Shown here: positions 33,753-41,907 of the stretch, in pieces
Position numbering within the stretch: position 1 is the first letter of the stretch
Layout of the letters: each line of letters starts with the position of its first letter
NCBI GenBank assembly: GCA_020632875.1
Contig: JACKET010000004.1
Span: 448,181-512,180, forward strand
Source of the DNA: Alphaproteobacteria bacterium
GTDB lineage: Bacteria; Myxococcota_A; UBA796; GCA-2862545
Length of the DNA stretch: 64,000 nucleotides
Reading direction: 5' to 3'
Notes under the pieces: model-generated
What the model was told of the DNA's origin: nothing
Database searches by the model: none
Seen by the model: the letters and a program-made list of their open reading frames with translations, nothing else
Program-made: the position numbers and the translations under genes

Positions 33753-34888
33753 GCGACGCCTCCGCCATCTGTGCCTGGCTCCTCGAGCCCGCCACGGGGC
33801 GGATGCCGCTCGCGCCCTTCGCGGATGGGCTCGCCGCGCGGGTGGCGGCAGCCGGGGTCCCGCTCGACCGGCTCTCGCTGAGCCTGCGCACGCGGCACCC
33901 CGAGGTCTTCGTGCTCTCCGCCATGTGGGACCGCGGGAGCCCCGCCGTGCAGGTCACGCGTCCGCGCTCGCTGCTCGACAGCCCGACCTACCTCGACAGC
34001 CCCGTGTACGCCGTGAGCCGGGACGGCCGCGCCATCCGGCAGGATCTGCGCGTGCCGGCCGACGCGATCCGGTGGCCCGTGTGCGTCGACCTGAAGGCCG
34101 AGGGCTACGCCGACTACTACATCCAGCCCATGCCGGCGGCGTGGGGCGACACGAGCTTCGCCTCGTGGACCACGCGGGATCCCGACGGCTTCCAGCCCGC
34201 GCACATCGCCGTGCTCGACGCCGTGGCGCCGACCCTGGCGCTGCGGATGGAGGCCGCGAGCGCGCACCTCGCCACCGACCACCTGCTGCGCGTGTACCTC
34301 GGCGACAACGCCGCACAGCGCGTGCTCGACGGTGCGTTCGTGCGGGGCTCCGGCGAGCGGATGGAGGTCGCGATCTGGTTCTGCGACCTGCGCGGGTTCA
34401 CCCGGTTCACCGACACGGCGCCGCTCGACTGCGTGGTGCCCGTGCTCGACGACTGGTTCGAGCGCGTGGCCGGGCCGATCGTCGCGAACGGCGGCGAGGT
34501 GCTGAAGTTCATCGGCGACGCGATGCTCGCGGTGTTCCCGAGCGATCGCGGCGCGGATGCGGCCTGCGTCGCGGCGCTCACGGCGGCCCGCCAGGCCCTC
34601 GCCACGCGCGAGGCCCTCGAGGCCGGCCTCGATTTCGGGGTCGGGCTGCACTACGGCGAGGTCGTCTACGGCAACATCGGCGCGGCCGAGCGCCTCGACT
34701 TCACGGTCATCGGGCGCGCGGTCAACGAGGCGAGCCGGGTCGAGGGCATGTGCAAGCCCCTCGGGCAGAGCCTGCTCGTGACGCGCGCGTTCGCCGCGCA
34801 CTGCCCGGACGGCCTGCTCCGGAGCCTCGGCGAGCACACGCTGCGCGGGGTCGCGGCCCCTCAGGAGCTGCTCACGCTCGCGGAGTGA
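33749..34888 (+). CDS. Class III adenylate/guanylate cyclase
   Basis: 379 residues from an overlapping GTG. The C-terminal half is a class III cyclase catalytic domain: the two metal-binding Asp residues (Asp213 in WFCDLRGFTRF, Asp257 in LKFIGDAMLAVF), a transition-state Asn-Arg pair (Asn326, Arg330 in IGRAVNEASR), and Lys253 as the likely substrate-specifying residue together with an Asp/Thr position in FTVIG, consistent with adenylate. The N-terminal 190 residues show no membrane segment or known sensor. It should make cAMP in the cytoplasm. Coupled to the exported TonB-like protein, and convergent with the next gene (17-bp overlap). Confidence 0.9.
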   Translation: MSDASAICAWLLEPATGRMPLAPFADGLAARVAAAGVPLDRLSLSLRTRHPEVFVLSAMWDRGSPAVQVTRPRSLLDSPTYLDSPVYAVSRDGRAIRQDLRVPADAIRWPVCVDLKAEGYADYYIQPMPAAWGDTSFASWTTRDPDGFQPAHIAVLDAVAPTLALRMEAASAHLATDHLLRVYLGDNAAQRVLDGAFVRGSGERMEVAIWFCDLRGFTRFTDTAPLDCVVPVLDDWFERVAGPIVANGGEVLKFIGDAMLAVFPSDRGADAACVAALTAARQALATREALEAGLDFGVGLHYGEVVYGNIGAAERLDFTVIGRAVNEASRVEGMCKPLGQSLLVTRAFAAHCPDGLLRSLGEHTLRGVAAPQELLTLAE

Positions 34889-36461
34889 CCCGGCGCCTCC
34901 GGAGCACCCCGAGGCCGAGCGGCAGGACGAGGAGCGCCTCCTGCCCACGCCCGCCGCAACCGTTGCCGTAGCGGCTGCAGTCGCTGAAGAGCAGCCAGCT
35001 CGTGAGCCCCTGCCCGTCGAAGTCGATGGCGCGCTGCGACTCCACGCAGGACGCGTCGGGCGCGGCGAGCGGGTCGTCGAGGAAAGCCGTGATCAGGCGC
35101 GTCGCGCAGTCTCCGCCGCGGCCGGGCGTGGAGCCCAGCAGGACGTGCGTGCCGAGCGGGAAGCGGACCATGTGCTGGCCGGGCCCGACGAAGTGGGCCT
35201 CGGCGCCGTCGGCACGCCGGGGCGGGGTGAGCGGGTCGAGGTCGCCGTGGAGCATGAGCAGCGGGACCGCGGTGTCGGCCAGTGCCCCGTCGACCGCCGG
35301 GTCGAACGCGTAGCGCGGCCACGTGTCGAGGAGCGGGCGCTGCGAGGTGCCCACCTGGAAGCTGAACAGCGCGTCGCGCTGGACCGCCTCGAGGCTCGCG
35401 AGGTCGGGCCAGGGCTCGGGCCACTGCTCCGACAGCTCGATGTTGGCGAAGAGGATCGGGCTGTACAGGGTCTCGGTATAGTGCGGCGGACGGTCGCGGA
35501 ACAGCGCGATGAGCCGCTCGAGATCGGCGATGTCGTCTTCGGTGCAGCGCCCTGCGCGGTGGAAGAGCGCGGGCGCGAAGCCCCGCAGGCTGCTGTCGGA
35601 CGCGAACGCCGCGGCGCCCATGCGCAGGGTCTCGCTGTCGATCGCGGCGCACCCCCCGTCTGCCACGGCGTCCCGCACCTCCTCGGCGCGGGCTTCGGGG
35701 TCGTCGCCGAGCGCCTCCGCACACCGGTCGTCGTCCCCACACAGCTCCAGCACCTGGCGGGCCACCGCGTCGAACTCGGCGTCGTACACGCGGTGGTCGA
35801 CGTCGAGCGCCAGCGAGTCGAGGATCACGCCGTCGACCCGGTCGTCGTGCCGCTGCAGGAAGCGGTGCGCCAGCGTCGTCCCGTACGAGGCGCCGTACAC
35901 GAAGACCTCCCGGCCGTCCGCCGTGGCGTCGATCCACGCGGCCAGGTCGTCCGCCGCGGCGGCGCTCGAGAACGCCGCGAGGTCGTCCCCCCACTCCGCG
36001 ACGACGGCGTCGAGGCAGCCCGGCCACTCCGCCGCGCTCACGTCGATCCCCTCCTCGCTGTCGGGGTCCTCCTGGACCGGGCACGACAGCCGCGTGGAGC
36101 GCCCCACCCCGCGGTGCTCGAAGACGTAGAGGTCGGTGTCGGGCAGCGCACGGGCGAGCGATTTCACGTAGGTCTCGTAGACCGCGCCGGTCTGACCGGG
36201 CCCACCGGGCAGCATCCACAGCACCCGCTCGCCCCGCGCGGACAGGTGGCGCTGGGCGAAGAGCTCGATCGTGGCGCCGCCCGGCGCGTCCCACCACAGC
36301 GGGACCTCGATCGTGGCGCACTGTGTCGGCTGGCCCTTGCCGTCGACCTGCAGCGGACAGGGCTCCCACGCGACCTCGCCCTCGACCCGCCCGTCGCGGT
36401 TGGGATCGCCGCACGCGCCGAGCGCGAGCGCCCCGACCAGCGCGAGGCAGCGGGGCGTCAC
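34872..36461 (-). CDS. Lipoprotein alpha/beta hydrolase of the S33/TAP family with MYXO-CTERM-type tail
   Basis: 529 residues. Lipobox LGAC (Cys17). The hydrolase domain resembles tripeptidyl aminopeptidases: LPGGPGQTG oxyanion loop, FEHRGVGRS, nucleophile Ser192 in YGASYGTTLAHR, LMLHGDLDPLTPP with the acid and GPGQHMV with the His. The end shows NGCGGRGQ, a hydrophobic stretch (ALLVLPLGLGV) and LRRRRVTPR, a MYXO-CTERM signal. Both N-terminal lipidation and C-terminal sorting are thus encoded, which is unusual in one protein. Probably releases amino-terminal peptides or cleaves esters outside the cell. Confidence 0.87.
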   Translation of the reverse strand: MTPRCLALVGALALGACGDPNRDGRVEGEVAWEPCPLQVDGKGQPTQCATIEVPLWWDAPGGATIELFAQRHLSARGERVLWMLPGGPGQTGAVYETYVKSLARALPDTDLYVFEHRGVGRSTRLSCPVQEDPDSEEGIDVSAAEWPGCLDAVVAEWGDDLAAFSSAAAADDLAAWIDATADGREVFVYGASYGTTLAHRFLQRHDDRVDGVILDSLALDVDHRVYDAEFDAVARQVLELCGDDDRCAEALGDDPEARAEEVRDAVADGGCAAIDSETLRMGAAAFASDSSLRGFAPALFHRAGRCTEDDIADLERLIALFRDRPPHYTETLYSPILFANIELSEQWPEPWPDLASLEAVQRDALFSFQVGTSQRPLLDTWPRYAFDPAVDGALADTAVPLLMLHGDLDPLTPPRRADGAEAHFVGPGQHMVRFPLGTHVLLGSTPGRGGDCATRLITAFLDDPLAAPDASCVESQRAIDFDGQGLTSWLLFSDCSRYGNGCGGRGQEALLVLPLGLGVLRRRRVTPRA

Positions 36462-36464
36462 GTG

Positions 36465-38609
36465 CTATTCGCCGCCGTCGTCGGCCGCCGGCACGAGCCC
36501 GAGATCCCCGGCGGGGATGGTCGGGTAGCGAAGCCGGAGCTCTTTGATGGCCTCGTCGAGGCGCTCGGTCTTGCCCCGCATCGCGGCGACGACCGCCATG
36601 CCCGCGTACAGATCGGGCGTCGGCGGGTTGGCCTTCTCGATCGCGCGGAGGTCTTTGCGCGCCTTCGCCGGGTCGCCGTTGAGCGCCGTGTACACCGCGG
36701 CGTGCACGTCTTGCGCGAGGTCGCCGGCGTAGCGCCCGCGCTGGCGCACGAGCTCGGCGCCGACCTGCGCGAGGTTGGCGGACTCGGCGCCGGCGACGAG
36801 CCCCGCGATCTGGCCGGGGACCCAGTACGGATCCTGCTTCACGAGCCGCTCGGCCATGGCCTTCGCGCCCTCGTCACCGCCCAGCAGCCGGCCCCAGTGC
36901 ACCGCCATGAGCGCGGAGGTGAGCGGGTACTCGACATCGAGGCCGGGGATCTCGTCGACGATGGCTTCGACGGCCTCTTTCTTGCCCTGCTCGGCGAGCG
37001 CCCGACCGAGGCCCAGCTCGAAGTCGGCCGACTCGGCCACGTCGACCGAGAGCGCTTCGCGGATCGGGATCTCGGCGGTCTTCGGCTGGCCCTGGAAGAG
37101 CAGCGACAGGCCCTGGGCGAACGCGACGACGGGATCCTTGCCGTGGTGCTCGGAGTAGATCTTCGAGGCCTCGGTGGTGTTGCCCTGGGCCACGTAGGCC
37201 GCCATCAGCGTGCCCCAGGCCGTGAGGCAGCGGCGATCCTGCTCGATCTTGAAGGTGCCGGGCGGCACGTCTTCGTAGCGCCGCACCTTGTCGCGCGTCG
37301 CGGGGTCGAGGGCATCCCAGCGGTCCCACAGCTCGCCCGCCTCGCGCAGCGGCTGACGGATGAGCTCGATGATGAACTTCTGCTCCTGCAGCGAGCCCGA
37401 CCACGCGAGCCGACGGACGCCGAGCTCCATCTGGGGGGCACAGCGGTCGCCCGCGGCCTCGGCGGCCGAGAGGTAGTGCGGCATCGCCTCTTCGAGCTTG
37501 CCGGCATCCCAGAGCGCCCGCGCCAGGCTGCGCTCGAGCGACATCACCGACGGATCGCCGAGGTCGCCCTCGAGCTCCTTCGGATCGACGGGACCGTCGT
37601 CGAGCTCGAGCTTCGGCGGACGCACGGAGCGCTCGTCTTTGTCGGAGAGGCCAGCAGCCTCCCACCGGGCGCGCGCCAGCTCGAGCACCCGCTCGACCGT
37701 CGGCGTGTAGCGGATGTCGTCGACCTTCTTCACGGCGGCGAGCGAGTGGGTCGGGCTGACCGCGAGATCGACCGTGTAGAGCTGGTCGTAGCCGAGCGCG
37801 CCCACGAAGTCGTTCGCGGGGTCGATGAGCGACTCGTCCATCTCGACCCAGCTCTCGGCGATCTCGGAGCTGCCGAGCCTGCCGCGGCCGCGGTAGTGCA
37901 CGATGCCGTGGCGGCGGCGCTCGTCGGTGCCCCGGTAGTCTTTCGACACGCGGCTCCAGGCCCGCGCGGTGTCGAGCATCACGCGGCCGTCGCGCCCGCT
38001 GATGGACCCGTTCACGGCGAACGAGAGCCCGTTGCCGTAGACCTTCTTGCCGTCTTCGACCCACTTGCCCTTGGTCTGACGGAACAGGGGGACGGCCTCG
38101 CCGACCTCTTCGACCAGCTTCTTGCCCTCGGACGCGGGCGCGATCTTCACGACGCCCTTCGACGGGAGGACGGCCACCGCGAGCTCGTCGAGCGCGCCGA
38201 ACCCGATCACGAGCTCGTCGCCGGGGACGACCTGCACGCGCAGCTCGCGCAGGGTGACGCCGTCGATCGACAGCGCGTCGACCGTCGCGACCTGGGCCCA
38301 CTCGCCGTTCAGGTCGGTGGCCTCGGGCACGATGCCGAGCTCGCCGGCGAGATCGCGCCCGACGGTTGTCCACCCCATGCCGACGTCGACGATGGCGAGC
38401 ACCGAGCGTTTCTTGCCGTCGACCTCGCGGTCGACCGCGATCATCGGGCGGTGATCGCCGATCGTGCCGCGGTACAGCGGCACCTCGACGGTTCCTGCGA
38501 TCTCCACAGTGGCGGCGCCCTTCAAGAACCACCCGGCGTTCCGGGCGAGGGCCAGCTGGGGCAGCAGCAGCAGGCCTGGCAAGAGAATCCTGGTCAGCAT
38601 CGGGCGCAT
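36465..38609 (-). CDS. Exported two-lobed retropepsin-like domain with TPR-type C-terminal half
   Basis: 714 residues. The signal peptide starts MRPMLTRILLPGLLLLP; an internal Met at 38600 is an alternative start. Residues 40-330 contain two successive retropepsin-like lobes: the first has VLAIVDVGMGW (Asp75 in D-V-G, instead of D-T/S-G) and a downstream VIGFGALDELAVAVLP segment; the second has GRVMLDTARAW (Asp213 in D-T-A) and FVGALGYDQLYTVDLAV. The remaining 380 residues are helical TPR-like repeats (LERSLARALWDAGKLEEAM, FELGLGRALAEQGKKEA). Catalytic Asp residues are kept, but the second and third motif residues differ, so it may be a peptidase, or a binding fold. It is divergent from enolase. 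Confidence 0.75.
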   Translation of the reverse strand: MRPMLTRILLPGLLLLPQLALARNAGWFLKGAATVEIAGTVEVPLYRGTIGDHRPMIAVDREVDGKKRSVLAIVDVGMGWTTVGRDLAGELGIVPEATDLNGEWAQVATVDALSIDGVTLRELRVQVVPGDELVIGFGALDELAVAVLPSKGVVKIAPASEGKKLVEEVGEAVPLFRQTKGKWVEDGKKVYGNGLSFAVNGSISGRDGRVMLDTARAWSRVSKDYRGTDERRRHGIVHYRGRGRLGSSEIAESWVEMDESLIDPANDFVGALGYDQLYTVDLAVSPTHSLAAVKKVDDIRYTPTVERVLELARARWEAAGLSDKDERSVRPPKLELDDGPVDPKELEGDLGDPSVMSLERSLARALWDAGKLEEAMPHYLSAAEAAGDRCAPQMELGVRRLAWSGSLQEQKFIIELIRQPLREAGELWDRWDALDPATRDKVRRYEDVPPGTFKIEQDRRCLTAWGTLMAAYVAQGNTTEASKIYSEHHGKDPVVAFAQGLSLLFQGQPKTAEIPIREALSVDVAESADFELGLGRALAEQGKKEAVEAIVDEIPGLDVEYPLTSALMAVHWGRLLGGDEGAKAMAERLVKQDPYWVPGQIAGLVAGAESANLAQVGAELVRQRGRYAGDLAQDVHAAVYTALNGDPAKARKDLRAIEKANPPTPDLYAGMAVVAAMRGKTERLDEAIKELRLRYPTIPAGDLGLVPAADDGGE

Positions 38610-38676
38610 CCTACAATCCGCCACTTGCCGTGTCACCGGGTTACGCCCGTCGGCCATCCACTGGGCGGAGGAAACG

Positions 38677-39951
38677 ATGGCCACCATCTTCGAAGTTCGC
38701 GGGCGCTCCATTCTCGACAGCCGGGGGAATCCCACCGTCGAGGTCGAGATCCGGACCGAGCAGGGGCACGTCGGGCGCGCGGCCGTCCCGTCCGGTGCGA
38801 GCACCGGCGAGCACGAGGCGGTCGAGCTCCGCGACGGCGTGAAGGATCGGTGGGTCGGCAAGGGCGTCGACACCGCGGTGGCCAACGTGAACGGCCCCAT
38901 CGCCGACCAGCTCATCGGCCTCGACTGCCGCGATCAGTCCGCCATCGACGCGCTGCTCGTCGAGCTCGACGGCACGCCGAACAAGGCGCGCCTCGGCGCG
39001 AACGCCATCCTCGGCGCATCGCTCGCCGCCGCGAAGGCCGGCGCGGCCGTCACCGGCCTCCCGCTCTACCGGTACGTGGGCGGCACCGTGGCGCGCACGC
39101 TCCCCGTCCCGATGCTGAACATCCTCAACGGCGGCTCCCATGCCGACAACAACGTCGACATCCAGGAGTTCATGGTCATGCCGGTGGGCGCCGACACGTT
39201 CGCCGAGGGCCTGCGCTGGGGCGCCGAGATCTACCACTCGCTGAAGAAGGTCCTGAAGGGCCGCAGCCTCGCGACGGGCGTGGGCGACGAGGGCGGCTTC
39301 GCGCCCGACCTCGAGAACAACAGCGCCGCGCTCGACCTCATCTGCGAGGCCGTCGAGGCGGCCGGCTACAAGCTCGGCGACCAGGTGGTCCTGGCCCTCG
39401 ATGTCGCCGCGTCCGAGTTCTACAAGGATGGCGTCTACACGCTCGGCGGCGAGAACGCCCAGTGGTCGAGCGACGAGCTCATCGGCTTCTACGAAGGCCT
39501 CGCCGAGAAGTACCCGCTGTTCTCGATCGAAGACGGCCTCGACGAGAACGACTGGGCCGGGTGGGAGAAGCTCACCGCGAAGCTCGGCAATCGCCTGCAG
39601 CTCGTCGGCGACGACCTGTTCGTCACGAACACGAAGCGCCTGAAGGATGGCATCGCGCGCAACGTCGCCAACAGCATCCTCATCAAGGTCAACCAGATCG
39701 GCACGCTCACCGAGACCCTCGCGGCCGTGAACACGGCGCACAAGGCGAGCTACACGAGCGTGATGTCGCACCGGTCCGGCGAGACCGAAGACGTCACCAT
39801 CGCCGACCTCGCGGTGGCGTGCAGCACGGGCCAGATCAAGACCGGCGCGCCCTGCCGCACCGACCGCGTCGCGAAGTACAACCAGCTGCTCCGCATCGAA
39901 GAGGCCCTCGGCAACGCCGCGGTCTACGCCGGCCGCTCGATCCTCCGTTGA
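38677..39951 (+). CDS. eno: Enolase
   Basis: 424 residues, the usual length. Converts 2-phosphoglycerate to phosphoenolpyruvate in glycolysis, and probably also serves in the RNA degradosome or at the cell surface as in other bacteria. Hallmarks are present: substrate loop SGASTGEHEA, NGGSHADNNVDIQEF, Mg ligands around ALDVAASEFYKDG, FSIEDGLDENDW and GDDLFVTN, and the catalytic KVNQIGTLTET and SHRSGETED segments. A GGAGGA ribosome site lies 3 nt before the start codon. A GNAT gene starts within the stop codon, so the two are translationally coupled. Confidence 0.98.
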   Translation: MATIFEVRGRSILDSRGNPTVEVEIRTEQGHVGRAAVPSGASTGEHEAVELRDGVKDRWVGKGVDTAVANVNGPIADQLIGLDCRDQSAIDALLVELDGTPNKARLGANAILGASLAAAKAGAAVTGLPLYRYVGGTVARTLPVPMLNILNGGSHADNNVDIQEFMVMPVGADTFAEGLRWGAEIYHSLKKVLKGRSLATGVGDEGGFAPDLENNSAALDLICEAVEAAGYKLGDQVVLALDVAASEFYKDGVYTLGGENAQWSSDELIGFYEGLAEKYPLFSIEDGLDENDWAGWEKLTAKLGNRLQLVGDDLFVTNTKRLKDGIARNVANSILIKVNQIGTLTETLAAVNTAHKASYTSVMSHRSGETEDVTIADLAVACSTGQIKTGAPCRTDRVAKYNQLLRIEEALGNAAVYAGRSILR

Positions 39952-40415
39952 TCGGCATCCGGCCCGGCCGGCCCTCCGACACCGAAGCGCTGCTCGACCT
40001 CTGGGAGGCGCTGATGGACTGCGGAACGGCGGCGGATCCCCGCTTCCGCCGCAGCTCCGACGCCCGGCCGCACATGCGGACGTACATGGAGAGCTGGTTC
40101 GCGCCTCAGCCGTTCGAGACGGTCTGGATCGCGGACGACGCGGGCCAGCCCGTGGGCATGGTGCGCGGGTTCCCGAACCTCGTGGTGCCGGTCGTCGACC
40201 GCGAGCCCACGATGCGCATCGGCGACCTCTACGTCCGCGACAGCCACCGTCGCCAGGGCATCGCCCGGCGCCTGGTCGAGGCCCTGCTCGCCTCCGCGCG
40301 GGGGGGCGGGTATCCGCGCACCGAGGTCGGCACGCTCACCGCCGACACGCGCGCCGTGGCGTTCTGGAAGAGCATGGGGTTCACCGACTGGCAGGTGCTG
40401 CTCGCACGCGACTGA
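39948..40415 (+). CDS. GNAT-family N-acetyltransferase
   Basis: 155 residues from a TTG that overlaps the enolase stop (TTGA). No nearer ATG or GTG reaches the first strand, which begins IGIRPGRPSD. The acetyl-CoA site is visible as RRQGIARRLVEALL (Q-x-x-G-x-A), preceded by IGDLYVRDSH, and the end has RAVAFWKSMGF. Acceptor unknown; small GNATs acetylate antibiotics, amino acids, polyamines or protein N-termini. Coupling to enolase is the only context. Confidence 0.85.
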   Translation: MIGIRPGRPSDTEALLDLWEALMDCGTAADPRFRRSSDARPHMRTYMESWFAPQPFETVWIADDAGQPVGMVRGFPNLVVPVVDREPTMRIGDLYVRDSHRRQGIARRLVEALLASARGGGYPRTEVGTLTADTRAVAFWKSMGFTDWQVLLARD

Positions 40416-40449
40416 GGCCGCCGGGAGCCCGCCCGGATAGGGTCCTTCC

Positions 40450-40815
40450 ATGCGTCCCCTCCTGTTCCTCGCGCTCGGTGCGTGCTCGCACGACCCCACC
40501 GACCCCCTCGCCCCCGTCGAGCCCAGCGAATCGCTGGGGGGCCGCATCGACGCGACGTGGGAGGTCTACGACGAGGCCGGTCCGACCGACTGCCCGTCCG
40601 GCTTCCTCGTGCAGGTCCTCGCTCCCTCCGACACCGAAGCCGTGTTCGACTGCAGCGACTTCGCCGGCACCGTCGACCCCGCGCCCACCGGCCAGTACGT
40701 CATCGACCTCGTGCTGTACGACGCCGTGGGCGAAGAGGTCGACCGGGCGCAGTACGCCGTGCACATCCTGCCCGACGCTTCGGACTCGGCGTACGCGGGC
40801 TTCCTGCTGTTCTGA
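40450..40815 (+). CDS. Small lipoprotein
   Basis: 121 residues; lipobox LGAC (Cys12) and an acidic linker (HDPTDPLAPVEPSESLGG). The rest is a small beta domain with one possible disulfide pair (Cys residues in PTDCPSGF and VFDCSDF). No family recognised. It follows the GNAT gene by 34 nt and may share its transcript. It converges with the hydrolase gene (6-nt gap between stops). Confidence 0.7.
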   Translation: MRPLLFLALGACSHDPTDPLAPVEPSESLGGRIDATWEVYDEAGPTDCPSGFLVQVLAPSDTEAVFDCSDFAGTVDPAPTGQYVIDLVLYDAVGEEVDRAQYAVHILPDASDSAYAGFLLF

Positions 40816-40821
40816 GCGCGG

Positions 40822-41898
40822 TCAGTCCACCGCCTCCCAGCGCACCTCGTCGTCGGGCCACGCGAGCGCCTCGAGCCACGCGGCGTAGCGCGGCTCGCCG
40901 AGCAGCTCGACCCCCGCGAAGGCCGTCACCACGGTCTTCGTGAGCGCCTGCATGCGCAGCGGCTCCATGTAGCCATCGTCGGCGCCCGCACAGTCTGCGA
41001 GCGGCACCAGCGCACAGCCGTCGGTGAAGCCGAAGTGCCCGCCGTTCTCGAGGACCATGAGCGTGCGCGGCGTGCCGAGCGCGTCGAAGGTGGGCCGCTG
41101 CTCCTCCTCGAACGGGAGGTCGCCGTCGCGGCTGCCGGACACCACCAGGGCCGGGCCGACCCCGCCGAGGTCGGAGAAGCTGTACCAGCCGCCCGGAGCG
41201 AGCAGCATGGTGGCCGTGATGCGCGGATCGGGCGCGGGCGGAGGCCCGTCGAGCTCGATGGCACCGACGATTCCGCAGCCGGCCGGATCCATCGCCTCGC
41301 AGTACGCGATGCCCTGCTCGACGTCGAGCACGCCGCCGCCCAGCACCAGCGAGGTCCACGCGCCGAAGCTGTGGCCCAGCATCCCCACGGCCCCCGTGTC
41401 GATCCCACCGTCGAGCCAGTGCCCGGACGTGGCGGTGGACGCGAGCGCCCAGTCGAGCGCGAACCGGACGTCGTCGGGGCGGCGCGCGGCCACGACCGGC
41501 ACGAGATCTTCGTCGTAGTCGAAGATCGTGTCGTGCGGGTGGTCGACCGCGACCACGACGAACCCGTGCGAAGCGAGGTGCTCGGTGAGGAACACCGACT
41601 GCTGCCGCGCCCCGCCGTGGCCGTGCGAGAACATCACCAGCGGATGCGGCCCGCCCGTGGGCGTCGCGTCGCGCAGCGCGAGGCTGTCGAGCGCGTACGG
41701 CAGCCCGTAGTCGGCGGGCGCGCCGTCATCGGACGCGGGGTACCAGACCTCGACGACGAGCTCGCCGCCGCGGGGATCCGCGACCTGCTCGGTGCGCACG
41801 CCGACCGCCCACCCGCCGGGCTCGTCGGCCGGCCGCCACCGGTCGACCGCGGGGACGGGCGTGGGCACCGGGGTACACGCGAGCAGGAAGAGGAGCAT
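40822..41898 (-). CDS. PAF-acetylhydrolase-like lipoprotein hydrolase
   Basis: 358 residues; very short signal ending LLAC (Cys8). The fold is an alpha/beta hydrolase of the PAF-acetylhydrolase or dienelactone-hydrolase type: VMFSHGHGGARQQ (oxyanion region), Ser177 in MLGHSFGAWTS, GSRDGDLPFEEEQ (acid) and NGGHFGFTDG (His). Three Cys residues lie between the nucleophile and the acid. This family removes short acyl groups from phospholipids or opens polyesters. It is probably anchored at the inner or outer membrane. It lies 9 nt downstream of the M16-like gene and is likely cotranscribed with it. Confidence 0.85.
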   Translation of the reverse strand: MLLFLLACTPVPTPVPAVDRWRPADEPGGWAVGVRTEQVADPRGGELVVEVWYPASDDGAPADYGLPYALDSLALRDATPTGGPHPLVMFSHGHGGARQQSVFLTEHLASHGFVVVAVDHPHDTIFDYDEDLVPVVAARRPDDVRFALDWALASTATSGHWLDGGIDTGAVGMLGHSFGAWTSLVLGGGVLDVEQGIAYCEAMDPAGCGIVGAIELDGPPPAPDPRITATMLLAPGGWYSFSDLGGVGPALVVSGSRDGDLPFEEEQRPTFDALGTPRTLMVLENGGHFGFTDGCALVPLADCAGADDGYMEPLRMQALTKTVVTAFAGVELLGEPRYAAWLEALAWPDDEVRWEAVD

Positions 41899-41907
41899 CG
41901 CCCTCTC

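Noticed and set aside
35145..40415. Very long open frame (about 1750 codons) across the S33-hydrolase, retropepsin-like and enolase genes
   Set aside because: Its left part is antisense to two well-supported genes and the composition is Arg/Ala/Glu/Val-rich without domains. Only the last 155 codons (GNAT) are real. Such frames are usual in GC-rich DNA.
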